Positions 51,182 to 59,747 of a stretch of 64,000 nt of DNA are shown here, one piece after another. Positions within the stretch are counted from its first letter, which is position 1. Every line of letters begins with the position of its first letter. The notes below the pieces were generated by a model. The model worked only from the letters and a program-made list of their open reading frames with translations. It made no database searches and was not told the origin of the DNA. A program made the translations under genes and the position numbers. Source of the DNA: Paraburkholderia franconis (lineage in GTDB: Bacteria; Pseudomonadota; Gammaproteobacteria; Burkholderiales; Burkholderiaceae); NCBI RefSeq assembly GCF_009362735.1, contig NZ_WHNP01000014.1, forward strand, positions 124,300 to 188,299, read 5' to 3'.

Positions 51182-52081
51182 ATGGACCTGACCTTGCTGC
51201 GCGCATTCGCAACGGTCGCGCGAGAAGGCAATCTGACGCGCGCGGCGGCACAATTGCATCTGACCCAGCCGGCCGTCAGCCTGCAGATCAAGAATCTGCA
51301 GGCTGCGCTGGGCGTGACGCTGTTTACGCGCACGTCGCATGGGCTGGCGCTCACGCGCGACGGACAGGCGCTGCTGCCGCACGCCGAACGCGCGCTCGCG
51401 GCCGCCGGCGACGTCGAACGCGCGGCCGCCACGCTGCGTCAGGAAGTGCGCGGGCGCCTGCGCATCGGCACGATACTCGACCCGGCGTTTCTGCGGCTCG
51501 GCGGCTTTCTGAAGCAACTCGTCGAAACATGGCCGCATATCGAAACGCAGTTGCGGCATGGCATGTCGGGCTGGGTGCGCGATCAGGTGCGGGCGGGCGA
51601 ATTGGACGTCGGCTACTACATCGGCCAGCCCGCCGACGACGAAGCACGCGACGGCGCGATCTTCCACGCTGTCACGCTGACGCACTTTCAATATCGTGTG
51701 CTCGCGCCCGCCGGCTGGAAGGATCGCGTGAAAAGCGCGCGCGACTGGCGCGCGCTCGCCGCGCTGCCGTGGATCTGGACGCCGCCCGCGTCCGCGCACA
51801 ACCGGCTGCTCACGCGCCGCTTCGCCGAAGCGGGCGTCAAGCCGATCAAGGTCGCCGAAGTGGACCAGGAACCGTCGATGCTCGATCTCGTCAAATCCGG
51901 CGTCGGGCTCACGCTTGCGCGCGATTCGACCGCGCTCGCCGAAGCGCACGCACATGCGCTGACAATCGTCGAAGGCGTGACGGTGCCCACGGAACTGACG
52001 TTCATCACGCTCGCCGCGCAAATGGACGAACCGGCGATTGCCGCCGCGTTAAAGCTGATCGAACAGCAGTGGTCGACCTGA
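51182..52081 (+). CDS. LysR-family transcriptional regulator
   Basis: A 299-residue LysR protein. The N-terminal winged helix-turn-helix (residues 1-60) reads LRAFATVAREGNLTRAAAQL then HLTQPAVSLQIKNLQ; the rest is a type-2 periplasmic-binding-like effector domain. Transcribed away from mmsA across 158 bp, the usual arrangement for a regulator and its target. The inducer is likely a metabolite of valine or related acids; this is inference. Confidence 0.92.
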   Translation: MDLTLLRAFATVAREGNLTRAAAQLHLTQPAVSLQIKNLQAALGVTLFTRTSHGLALTRDGQALLPHAERALAAAGDVERAAATLRQEVRGRLRIGTILDPAFLRLGGFLKQLVETWPHIETQLRHGMSGWVRDQVRAGELDVGYYIGQPADDEARDGAIFHAVTLTHFQYRVLAPAGWKDRVKSARDWRALAALPWIWTPPASAHNRLLTRRFAEAGVKPIKVAEVDQEPSMLDLVKSGVGLTLARDSTALAEAHAHALTIVEGVTVPTELTFITLAAQMDEPAIAAALKLIEQQWST

Positions 52082-52405
52082 GCAGCGAGCGCATGAAGGC
52101 ACACGACCAGCCGCATCTCGCGATAGATATCAGCCGACCTCATGACACTGCGGCATTTTCAGCGTCTTTGCGCACCAATTGAGCACCCGTCAGGCGCTGT
52201 GGCCTTTAACTCCATCGTCATGAGCTTTTTGCTAGATTGACGCTTTGCCGTTTTCCCACTGTTCCTGGAATCCGCTTCAAATCCTGCTTCAAACCCCTTT
52301 TGGCTCTAACGGGCCTCTGACGATCGGCGGGCGCACTCAGATCATCGAGGCAGGCGGTCCCGTCGTCAGAAGCCGTTCACGCTCACCTTCCGACAGGAGC
52401 TTCAC
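52082..52405. other. Intergenic spacer, 324 bp
   Basis: It lies between the LysR gene and the CYTH gene, both on +. Only a 29-codon frame at 52094 without ribosome site was seen. The stretch must hold the CYTH gene promoter; ACAGGAG at 52394-52400 is that gene's ribosome site. No other structure was noticed. Confidence 0.4.
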
Positions 52406-52936
52406 ATGGCACGCAACATCGAAATCAAGGCCCGCGCCCAGCAGTTCGAGCAGCTTCGTGAGCGCGCCGCAGCGCTTTCGCCTGACGCTCCGCTGATTTT
52501 CCGCCAGCAGGACTTCTTCTACGACGTGCCGCGCGGCCGTCTGAAGCTGCGCCAGTTCGACGACGGCACGCCCGCCGAGCTGATCTTCTATCAGCGCGAC
52601 GACCGCGACGGCCCGAAAGCGTCGTACTACACGCGCAGCCCGGTGACGAACCCCGAAGCGATGCACTCGCTGCTCGCCACCGCGCTCACGACGCGCGGGA
52701 TCGTCACGAAGGAGCGCCACGTCTATATCGTCGGACGCACGCGGATTCATCTGGATCGGGTGGATGGTCTGGGCGATTTCGTCGAGCTCGAAGTCGTGCT
52801 CGCGCAGGATGACGACGAAGAAGGCGGCGAGGCCGAAGCACACGAGATGTTCGCAAGGCTCGGCGTGCCGGAATCGGATCTCGTCGCGATCGCCTATGTC
52901 GATATGCTGAATCAGGAGCCGCTAAAGGCCGCCTGA
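52406..52936 (+). CDS. CYTH-domain protein, class IV adenylate cyclase/thiamine triphosphatase-like
   Basis: A 176-residue protein with the CYTH tunnel fold. The N-terminal motif NIEIKAR supplies the acidic/basic metal- and phosphate-binding residues (EIK), and alternating charged strands follow: RGRLKLRQF, AELIFYQRDD, TRIHLDRVDG and FVELEVVL. Members make cAMP (class IV cyclases) or cleave triphosphates; sequence does not decide. Ribosome site CAGGAG. It converges on the Lrp regulator gene with a shared stem at the stop codons. Confidence 0.85.
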   Translation: MARNIEIKARAQQFEQLRERAAALSPDAPLIFRQQDFFYDVPRGRLKLRQFDDGTPAELIFYQRDDRDGPKASYYTRSPVTNPEAMHSLLATALTTRGIVTKERHVYIVGRTRIHLDRVDGLGDFVELEVVLAQDDDEEGGEAEAHEMFARLGVPESDLVAIAYVDMLNQEPLKAA

Positions 52937-52964
52937 TCCGCGCAAGACACGCCGGTCAGGCGGC
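52928..52964. terminator. Shared stem-loop at the convergent stop codons
   Basis: GCCGCCTGA (52928-52936) pairs with TCAGGCGGC (52956-52964). The CYTH stop TGA and the complement of the Lrp stop both lie in the stem. There is no U-tract, so it may stabilise 3' ends rather than terminate. Confidence 0.4.
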
Positions 52965-53447
52965 TGGCGCGCCCGGCGCCAGATGACCGAGCGGCAGCGG
53001 GCCGTTGCGCTTGAACGTCGTGAGCACGATGTTCGAGCGCACGCTGTCGACGCCCGGCACGCGCATCAGCTTCTTCATCACGAACGACGACAGCGCGTTC
53101 AGATCCGGCGCCACGATGCGCAGCAGATAGTCCGCATCGCCGACCACGGCGTGACATTCCAGCACCTCGGGCAGCACGTCGATCTGCTGCTGAAACTGCT
53201 CGATGATCGAATCGCCGTGATGCTTCAGCTTCAGGCTCGTGAATGCCGTCACGCCGAGCCCGAGCTTTTCTGGCCGCAGGACGACGCGATAGCCGTCGAC
53301 CACGCCGATCGCCTCGAGCCGCTGCAAGCGCCGCCCGATCTGCGACGGCGACAGCGGCACCTGTTCGCCGAGTTGCTGATGTGTCGCGCGCCCGAAGCGC
53401 TGCAGCACGTCGAGAAGCGCCAGATCGAAGTGATCGAGCTCTACCAT
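52956..53447 (-). CDS. Lrp/AsnC-family transcriptional regulator
   Basis: A 163-residue feast/famine regulator. An N-terminal helix-turn-helix (HQQLGEQVPLSPSQIGRRLQ, about residues 24-43) precedes a RAM ligand-binding domain (from residue 65, with VLECHAVVGDADYLLRI). The ATG at 53447 follows GGAGAAATCAC. It is divergent from phhA across 142 bp, so phenylalanine-responsive control of phhAB is likely. This link is inferred from position. Confidence 0.93.
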   Translation of the reverse strand: MVELDHFDLALLDVLQRFGRATHQQLGEQVPLSPSQIGRRLQRLEAIGVVDGYRVVLRPEKLGLGVTAFTSLKLKHHGDSIIEQFQQQIDVLPEVLECHAVVGDADYLLRIVAPDLNALSSFVMKKLMRVPGVDSVRSNIVLTTFKRNGPLPLGHLAPGAPAA

Positions 53448-53589
53448 GTGATTTCTCCGCATCGTTTAGCCATTCGATGCACGATTATCGCATTCCAAAG
53501 CCATATCGCGCCGAAGCTGCGCCCTTTCCGCGCCCTGCCCGCTCTACACTCGCACGATCCAATTTCCCGATCGAAGCAGCCAGCAAGCC

Positions 53590-54480
53590 ATGTCCGTCCC
53601 GAACACCGCGAAACTCAAGGAGCAATTCGACGCCGGCCTCGAAACCCGTGCGGACTTCACCATCGACCAGCCGATGCATCGCTACGGCGCGGTCGATCAC
53701 GCGGTATGGAAGCAGCTTTACACTCGGCAGACGGCGCTGCTCAAGGGGCGAGTCTGCGACGAGTTCCTGGAAGGCGTGGCGCGCCTGAATCTGTCGCCGG
53801 AAAGCGTGCCGTCATTCGATGCGATCAACGAGCAGTTGATGCCCGCGACCGGCTGGCGAATCGTCGCTGTGCCGGGCCTCGTGCCGGATCAGGTGTTCTT
53901 CGGGCATCTGGCGAACCGCCGCTTTCCCGTCACATGGTGGATGCGCCGCCCCGACCAGCTCGACTATCTGCAGGAGCCCGACTGCTTTCACGATCTGTAC
54001 GGCCATGTGCCGCTGCTGATCAACCCCGTTTTCGCCGATTACATGCATGGATACGGCCGCGCCGCCCTTGCCGCGCACGATGCTAACGCGTTGCCGCTGC
54101 TCGCGCGCCTCTACTGGTACACGGTCGAATTCGGCCTGACCCGCGATGCCGCGAGCCCGAACGGCGTGAAGATCTACGGCGCGGGGATCGTGTCGAGCAA
54201 GGGCGAAACACTCTACAGCCAGCAAAGCGACGCGCCGAACCGCATCGCGTTCGACCTCGAGCGCGTGATGCAGACGCAATACAGGATCGACACGTTCCAG
54301 AAGACCTACTTCGTCATCGACGATTTCTCGCAGCTGTTCGACGTCGCGCGCACCGATTTCGCGCCGCTGCTGGCCAGGCTCGCCGACGCAACGCCGTTTC
54401 CGGCGGGCGAAGTGCGCGCGACGGATCGTGTCATCACGCGCGGCACGGGCGAAGGCTGGGCGACGGACGGCGACGTCTGA
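53590..54480 (+). CDS. phhA: Phenylalanine-4-hydroxylase
   Basis: A 296-residue non-haem iron, tetrahydropterin-dependent enzyme that hydroxylates phenylalanine to tyrosine. The iron ligands are His134 and His139 in DCFHDLYGHVP and Glu180 in WYTVEFGL. Single-domain bacterial length, with no regulatory ACT domain. phhB follows 95 bp downstream and recycles the pterin. The regulator gene is divergent upstream. Confidence 0.97.
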   Translation: MSVPNTAKLKEQFDAGLETRADFTIDQPMHRYGAVDHAVWKQLYTRQTALLKGRVCDEFLEGVARLNLSPESVPSFDAINEQLMPATGWRIVAVPGLVPDQVFFGHLANRRFPVTWWMRRPDQLDYLQEPDCFHDLYGHVPLLINPVFADYMHGYGRAALAAHDANALPLLARLYWYTVEFGLTRDAASPNGVKIYGAGIVSSKGETLYSQQSDAPNRIAFDLERVMQTQYRIDTFQKTYFVIDDFSQLFDVARTDFAPLLARLADATPFPAGEVRATDRVITRGTGEGWATDGDV

Positions 54481-54575
54481 CGCGGCGCGCTGCAGTTCAC
54501 ATTCAACCGTGAAAAAATAGAACGAATCCGCACGTGGGCGCTGCGCCGACGCGTACGGTCTCAACAGGTGACACG

Positions 54576-54875
54576 ATGACGATCCAGAAACTTTCTTCCG
54601 ATGAACGCGCGACACAGATCGCGCAACTGAACGGCTGGCAGAACGTCGAAGGCCGCGACGCGATCACGCGGCAATTCAGGTTCGCCGACTTCAATGAAGC
54701 ATTCGGCTTCATGACGCGCGTCGCGATCAAGGCGCAGGCGATGGACCATCACCCCGAGTGGTTCAACGTCTACAGCAACGTCGAGATCACGCTGTCGACG
54801 CACGATGCCAACGGCGTCACCGAGCGCGATATTCGCCTCGCGCGTTTTATCGACGAAGTCGCCGGCGGGAAATAA
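54576..54875 (+). CDS. phhB: 4a-hydroxytetrahydrobiopterin dehydratase
   Basis: A 99-residue pterin-4a-carbinolamine dehydratase that regenerates the pterin cofactor after PhhA turnover. The active-site motif is AMDHHPEWFNVYSNVEITLST with the two histidines. The ATG at 54576 follows CAGGTGAC; an upstream in-frame start would add 14 residues. Forms the phhAB unit. Confidence 0.95.
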   Translation: MTIQKLSSDERATQIAQLNGWQNVEGRDAITRQFRFADFNEAFGFMTRVAIKAQAMDHHPEWFNVYSNVEITLSTHDANGVTERDIRLARFIDEVAGGK

Positions 54876-54984
54876 TGCGGAAGTGATGCGCAGAACGCTG
54901 ATCCGAAGAAAGCGAACTACACTTAAAAATACGGATGAAAGCCAGAAGTGAAAGCATTTTGCAGGTCATCAGGCGACCAAACCT

Positions 54985-55215
54985 TCACTTCGTTAGGCCA
55001 TTTTTAATGGACACGTAAGAATCCCACGCGGCGCGGGCAGTCTCGTCCAAACCTTCCTGCGTCAGCACGGTCTGACGCTGTACAATCATCAGCGCATACG
55101 GCTTGGAGAGCGCGCTTGCCTCCTTGCACAGAACGAGTTCGTCGCCGCTCGAAGGCGAGCGGGTACGCCAGAAATTGATCGCGGCTTCCAGTTCGTAGAT
55201 CGTAATATCGGACAT
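54985..55215 (-). CDS. DUF3717 domain protein
   Basis: A 76-residue protein starting MSDITIYELEAAINFWRTRS, the family opening. It continues with a conserved ELVLCKEASALSKPYALMI segment. The family is found mainly in Burkholderiales and has no assigned function. No signal peptide or membrane segment. The frame stays open for 52 codons upstream, but that part is basic, cysteine-rich and unlike the family. It is divergent from the response regulator gene, with 116 bp between the starts. Confidence 0.85.
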   Translation of the reverse strand: MSDITIYELEAAINFWRTRSPSSGDELVLCKEASALSKPYALMIVQRQTVLTQEGLDETARAAWDSYVSIKNGLTK

Positions 55216-55331
55216 GGCTTGCTGATCTGTCGAAGGCCGTATCGAACGGCACGTCGCACGGCATTCTGTGCAGCAGGCGCCCCGGCGAACCGCGTGCCTC
55301 ATGCCTAACCCATTGTACTTGAGCGAAATCC

Positions 55332-56018
55332 ATGCGACTCCTTCTGATCGAAGATGACCGCCCAATCGCACGCGGCATCCAAAGCAGTCTCGAACAAGCC
55401 GGCTTCACGGTCGACATGGTCCACGACGGCATCTTCGCCGAACAGGCCCTCACGCAAAACCGCCACGAACTCGTGATCCTCGATCTGGGCTTGCCCGGAA
55501 TCGACGGCATGACGCTGCTCTCGCGCTTCCGTCAGAGCAACCGTCATACGCCCGTGATCGTGCTGACCGCGCGCGACGAACTGAACGACAGGGTGCAAGG
55601 CCTCAACTCCGGCGCGGACGACTACATGCTGAAGCCGTTCGAGCCCGCCGAACTCGAAGCACGCATTCGCGCCGTGATGCGCCGCAGCGGGCCGCACGGC
55701 GACATGCCGCGTCCCGAAGTGTCGCTGGGCGGCGTGCGTCTGTCGGGCGTCGATCGCCGCATCTTCAACGACGACAAGCCGCTCGAGCTGTCGCCGCGCG
55801 AATTCGCCGTGCTCGAAATGCTGCTGCTGCGCCATGGCCGCGTCGTCAGCAAAGCGCAACTGCAGGATCACCTGACGCATTTCGGCGGCGATCTCGGCGA
55901 TACGGCCATCGAAGTCTATGTGCACCGCGTGCGCAAGAAACTGGAGAACTGCCGCGTCGAGATCGTCACGGTGCGTGGCTTCGGCTATCTGCTCCAGGAA
56001 ATCCGACAGGCGTCATAA
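55332..56018 (+). CDS. OmpR/PhoB-family response regulator
   Basis: A 228-residue regulator. The receiver domain has Asp9/Asp8 acidic pocket (IEDD), phosphoacceptor Asp51 (ILDLGLPGIDGM) and Lys near 101 (MLKPFEPAE). The C-terminal winged helix (from about 128) has LSPREFAVLEMLLLRHG and VYVHRVRKKLE. It most resembles TctD/QseB-type regulators. The partner kinase gene begins 189 bp downstream. A 9-bp hairpin lies just past the stop. Confidence 0.94.
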   Translation: MRLLLIEDDRPIARGIQSSLEQAGFTVDMVHDGIFAEQALTQNRHELVILDLGLPGIDGMTLLSRFRQSNRHTPVIVLTARDELNDRVQGLNSGADDYMLKPFEPAELEARIRAVMRRSGPHGDMPRPEVSLGGVRLSGVDRRIFNDDKPLELSPREFAVLEMLLLRHGRVVSKAQLQDHLTHFGGDLGDTAIEVYVHRVRKKLENCRVEIVTVRGFGYLLQEIRQAS

Positions 56019-56022
56019 TTGT

Positions 56023-56044
56023 CGTCAGACCGTCTGGTCTGACG
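56023..56044 (+). other. Stem-loop between response regulator and kinase genes
   Basis: CGTCAGACC (56023-56031), loop GTCT, GGTCTGACG (56036-56044): nine perfect pairs, four bases after the regulator stop, without a U-tract. It may protect the upstream mRNA or set the ratio of regulator to kinase. Confidence 0.5.
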
Positions 56045-56207
56045 GCGTCCGGGCTGTCCGACAGGCGACATCGCGCGAGCCTCACGTTGCATGCGTCATG
56101 CGTCCTCGTGCGACCCGTCGGGCGCGCGCCGCTGAAACCCGCCGTTCAAACGTGCGCTGACGCTGCCGATCGTCCGTCGGCGCCAGCTTTTTATCGCGGG
56201 TTCGATC

Positions 56208-57707
56208 ATGCCCTATCCCGCCGCGAATAGCCTGCGCCGCCAGCTTTTGCGCCGGCTCGCCGCTCCGCTTTCGCTGCTCGCGCTGATGAGCGGCCTCATC
56301 GCATACTGGCTCGCGTGGCAATACACGCAGCACGTCGTCGACCGTTCGCTCGCCGATCTCGCTACGGCCATTTCGAAGCAGATCCAGATCGCCGGTCCCG
56401 AGGCGCCGATCACGGTGCCGCCGCTCGCGCAGGCGATGTTCTCCGATCCCGTCGAACAACTGGTCTACCGGATCAGCACGGGCGATGCCGAAATCGCCGG
56501 CGATCCGAAGCTGCCGCTGCAAGGCACGAACGTAAGGCGCATGCACTACGCGTATGTGTTCGAAACGCAGCACGAGGGCACGGCCGTGCGCGTCGCGCAA
56601 GTGCGCGTCGATCAGCCAACGGGCAATCCCGTCGTCATCGAAGTCGGCCAGCCTGTGCGTCATCGCTTTCGCATCGCCGCCGAGTTTCTGATCGCAATCA
56701 TGATGCCGCTGCTGCTTCTGCTGCTCGCCGGCTGGGTCATCGTGTGGCGCGTCGTGAACCAGCAGCTCAACCCCCTCACCGATCTCGCCGATTCGCTGAA
56801 CCGGCAGACACACACGTCGCTCGAACCCGTCGACGAAACCTTCGTTCCCGTCGAAATCCGTCCGCTGACGGGCGCGCTGAATGGTCTGCTCGACCGCCTG
56901 AAAAGCGCGCTCGACGCGCAGCGCAAGTTCATCGCGGACGCCGCGCATCAGCTGCGCACGCCGCTCACCGCGATCAAGCTGCACGCGGAGCAGGCGGCCA
57001 TCGCACGCGATCCGCAGCAGACGCTCGCGGCTGTCAAGGAACTGCGCGCGGCCGCCGATCGCGCGGTGCGTCTGTCGAACCAGTTGCTGTCGCTGGCGCG
57101 CGCCGAGCCGGGCGAACAGGCCGCGCGCTTCGTCAATCTCGATGTCGCGTCGCTCGCCTTCGACACGGGCGCCGAATGGGTGCCGCGCGCGCTCGCCGTG
57201 CATGTCGACCTCGGTTTTCAACGGCTCGACGATCCGTCGAACGATCATCCGCTGGTCGCGCGCGGCAATCCCGTGCTGCTGCGCGAAGTGATCGCGAATC
57301 TGCTCGACAACGCGCTGAAGTATGTGCCGCCGTCGCGGCTCGACGGCGCGCGCATCACGATGACCGTCTCGCAGGTCGTGGTGGACGGCGTCGCGATGGC
57401 GGAAGTCACCGTCGAGGACAACGGCCCCGGCGTTCCGCCGAAACAGCAGCCCGATCTCTTCAAGCGCTTCTTCCGCGGCGACGGCCAGGGGCAGAGCGAC
57501 GGAGGCGTCGATGGTGGCGCAGGTCTCGGCCTTGCCATCGTGCACGACATCATGGTGCTGCATCGTGGCAGCGTGCATTACGAAGATGCACCTGAAGGCG
57601 GCGCGCGCTTCATCGTGCGCCTTCCGGTCGCGACGGGCGCCGTGCTGGCTGAGCGCGATCCCGTGCGCGACACAAAAAAACCGGCGCATGCGCCGGTCGA
57701 TCCGTGA
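56208..57707 (+). CDS. Sensor histidine kinase, TctE-like
   Basis: A 499-residue inner-membrane kinase. Two membrane helices (about 20-37 and 158-180) enclose a roughly 120-residue periplasmic sensor of the 2CSK_N type. An HAMP-like linker precedes the H box FIADAAHQLRTPLTAIK (His247), N box ANLLDNALKYVP, and G boxes VEDNGPGVPP and GGAGLGLAIVHDI. The last 12 codons run through a palindrome that acts as terminator for the convergent gene. Pairs with the regulator at 55332. TctE relatives sense tricarboxylates, but the signal here is unknown. Confidence 0.94.
   Translation: MPYPAANSLRRQLLRRLAAPLSLLALMSGLIAYWLAWQYTQHVVDRSLADLATAISKQIQIAGPEAPITVPPLAQAMFSDPVEQLVYRISTGDAEIAGDPKLPLQGTNVRRMHYAYVFETQHEGTAVRVAQVRVDQPTGNPVVIEVGQPVRHRFRIAAEFLIAIMMPLLLLLLAGWVIVWRVVNQQLNPLTDLADSLNRQTHTSLEPVDETFVPVEIRPLTGALNGLLDRLKSALDAQRKFIADAAHQLRTPLTAIKLHAEQAAIARDPQQTLAAVKELRAAADRAVRLSNQLLSLARAEPGEQAARFVNLDVASLAFDTGAEWVPRALAVHVDLGFQRLDDPSNDHPLVARGNPVLLREVIANLLDNALKYVPPSRLDGARITMTVSQVVVDGVAMAEVTVEDNGPGVPPKQQPDLFKRFFRGDGQGQSDGGVDGGAGLGLAIVHDIMVLHRGSVHYEDAPEGGARFIVRLPVATGAVLAERDPVRDTKKPAHAPVDP
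57674..57697 (-). terminator. Terminator of the SET-domain gene inside the kinase coding sequence
   Basis: ACCGGCGCATGCGCCGGT (57680-57697) is a perfect palindrome; on the - strand it is followed by TTTTTT (A residues 57674-57679). It lies 67 bp past the SET gene stop and within the last codons of the kinase gene on the other strand. Confidence 0.82.
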
Positions 57708-57763
57708 CAACTGTCGGATAGCGGGATCGTGAACGCGCTGCCTCCGTCACGGCAGCGCGCCGC

Positions 57764-58246
57764 TCACTTTTTCTTCTTCGACTTCTTCTCGCTTTTCTTG
57801 TCCGGCTCGGCGAGCATCGTGCCCCGACACTTGCGCGCGCCGCAGCGGCATTCGTATTCCTTCTTCAGCTTCTTCGTCTGCCGCGCGTCGATCACGAGCC
57901 CGTAGTCGTAGAACAGCTCTTCGCCGGCGGCGATATTGCGCAATGCGTCGATATATACGTGGCCATCGAGTTCCTCCGCCTCGCAGTTCGGCGCGCACGA
58001 GTGGTTGATCCAGCGAGCGCTATTGCCCTTCACCTTGCCGTCGATCACGTCCCCGTTGTCGAGCGCGAAGTAGAACGTGTGATTTGGCTCGTCCGGATTG
58101 TGAGGATGGCGCCGCAACGCTTCCTTCCACGAGATCCGTTCGCCCTTGTATTCGATCAGCCGCTCGCCGGCTGCGATCGGTTCGAGTGCAAACACGCCTT
58201 TGCCGTGCACGCCCGATTGACGCACAGCGATCCTGCGTGAACTCAT
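57764..58246 (-). CDS. SET-domain protein, lysine methyltransferase-like
   Basis: A 160-residue stand-alone SET protein, a fold best known for eukaryotic lysine methyltransferases. It shows SGVHGKGVFALEPIAAGERLIEY split by standard SET spacing, the SAM-binding/catalytic NHSCAPNC (81-88), the YDYG motif (113-116), and a post-SET cysteine cluster CRCGARKC (133-140) that with Cys84 could bind zinc. The tail is almost all lysine (KKSEKKSKKKK). The ATG at 58246 follows AAAGGATTG. A bacterial target, such as a histone-like or ribosomal protein, is inferred only. Confidence 0.9.
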   Translation of the reverse strand: MSSRRIAVRQSGVHGKGVFALEPIAAGERLIEYKGERISWKEALRRHPHNPDEPNHTFYFALDNGDVIDGKVKGNSARWINHSCAPNCEAEELDGHVYIDALRNIAAGEELFYDYGLVIDARQTKKLKKEYECRCGARKCRGTMLAEPDKKSEKKSKKKK

Positions 58247-58344
58247 TGAATCAATCCTTTGTAGAACGTTGGGTGAGCAAGCTCTTGTTCGGCGATGCCG
58301 CCTTGTGTGCCGCATCCGTCACGCTGGTTTTCCGACGCGGATAG

Positions 58345-58372
58345 CAAACGCGGCGCCGTGCTGGCGCCGCGT
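58345..58372 (-). terminator. Candidate terminator downstream of the old yellow enzyme gene
   Basis: A 10-bp perfect stem ACGCGGCGCC / GGCGCCGCGT (58348-58357 with 58363-58372), loop GTGCT, followed on the - strand by TTTGCTATC. It lies 134 bp past the stop at 58507; the U-tract is short. Confidence 0.45.
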
Positions 58373-58506
58373 CGACATGTGATGCACGAAGCGTCACAAC
58401 CGAAATCGTACACGGATGATGCGGCTTCGTTCAACCGTCAAACGTGACCATCCTCAATTGCAGCGAACGGTTCGCGGCAAATCCTGCGCACTGGAAAGCA
58501 AACATG

Positions 58507-59619
58507 TCAGCGCTGACCGAACGAAATGTCGCCGAACAACGTCTTCTGATCGCGCGGTTGCGAGCGCCAATATTGCGGTGGCGCATCGACGCTTGCGCCG
58601 AGCTTCGCCGCCGCGTGCCACGGCCAGCGCGGATCGTAGAGCATCGCGCGGGCCATCGCGACGAGATCCGCGTCGCCTTCTTCGATCAGGCCGTTGGCGT
58701 GCTCGGGGTCCGTGATGAGGCCGACGGCGATCGTCGTCATGTCCGTCGCCGCTCTCACCGCTTTTGCGAACGGCGCCTGATAACCGGGCTCGAGCGGAAT
58801 CTTCTGCAACGGTGACACCCCGCCCGACGACACGTCGATCCAGTCGCAACCACGCTTCTTCAACTCTTGCGCAAAGGCGATTGTCTCTTCAATCGTGATG
58901 CCGCCGTCGACCCAATCGATAGCCGACACGCGCACACCGACGGGCTTGTCGGCCGGAAATGCGGCACGCACGATGTCGAAGATTTCGAGCGGAAATCGCA
59001 TGCGGTTTTCGCGCGAGCCGCCATATTCGTCGGTGCGTTGGTTGGCAAGCGGCGACAGAAACTGATGCAGCAGATAGCCGTGCGCGGCATGCACTTCGAG
59101 CGCATCGATGCCGAGACGCGCGGCACGGCGCGCCGTCGCTGCGAACGCTTCGCGAATGCGATTGAGGCCCGGAATGTCGAGCGCAAGCGGCGGCTCTTCG
59201 CCAGCCTTGTGTGGCAGCGCCGACGGCGCATGCGGGAGCCAGCCTCCTTCGACGACGGGAATCAGTTGTCCGCCTTCCCACGGCACGTGACTCGATGCCT
59301 TGCGGCCCGCATGCGACAGCTGCATCGCGACGTGCACTTTCGAATGCTTGCGAATCGCGGCGAGCACGGGCTTCAGCGCTTCTTCCGTCACGTCGTCCCA
59401 CAGGCCGAGATCTGCGGGCGTGATGCGGCCATCGGGCTCGACGGCGGTCGCTTCGATGCACAGCATGCCGGCACCCGACAACGCGAGATGACCGAGGTGA
59501 ATCATGTGCCACGCCGTCGCTTCGCCGCGTTCGGCGGAATACTGACACATGGGTGACACGACGATGCGGTTTGGCAGCGTCACGCTACGCAGCGTGAGCG
59601 GAGTGAAGAGAGCGCTCAT
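58507..59619 (-). CDS. Old yellow enzyme family NADH:flavin oxidoreductase
   Basis: A 370-residue FMN-dependent ene-reductase of the YqjM/XenA-like class, reducing activated C=C bonds or nitro compounds with NAD(P)H. It begins MSALFTPLTLRSVTLPNRIV with the conserved NRIVVSPMCQYSA cysteine, then LEVHAAHGYLLHQFLSP (substrate-binding HxxH) and NQRTDEYGGS. The ATG at 59619 matches homologues; nine upstream codons are possible. The natural substrate is unknown. Single gene, 128 bp from the MOSC remnant. Confidence 0.93.
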   Translation of the reverse strand: MSALFTPLTLRSVTLPNRIVVSPMCQYSAERGEATAWHMIHLGHLALSGAGMLCIEATAVEPDGRITPADLGLWDDVTEEALKPVLAAIRKHSKVHVAMQLSHAGRKASSHVPWEGGQLIPVVEGGWLPHAPSALPHKAGEEPPLALDIPGLNRIREAFAATARRAARLGIDALEVHAAHGYLLHQFLSPLANQRTDEYGGSRENRMRFPLEIFDIVRAAFPADKPVGVRVSAIDWVDGGITIEETIAFAQELKKRGCDWIDVSSGGVSPLQKIPLEPGYQAPFAKAVRAATDMTTIAVGLITDPEHANGLIEEGDADLVAMARAMLYDPRWPWHAAAKLGASVDAPPQYWRSQPRDQKTLFGDISFGQR

Positions 59620-59747
59620 GGCCTGGGATGCCCCGTTCAAACTCAAGAGCGATCGAGGATAGCACCCGGTCCGATTTGCTGCAGACGGTCGGCTGCTTCG
59701 CTACCGTCACGTCTGAAACGCGCGGCAAATGAAACGGATCAGCGGAA

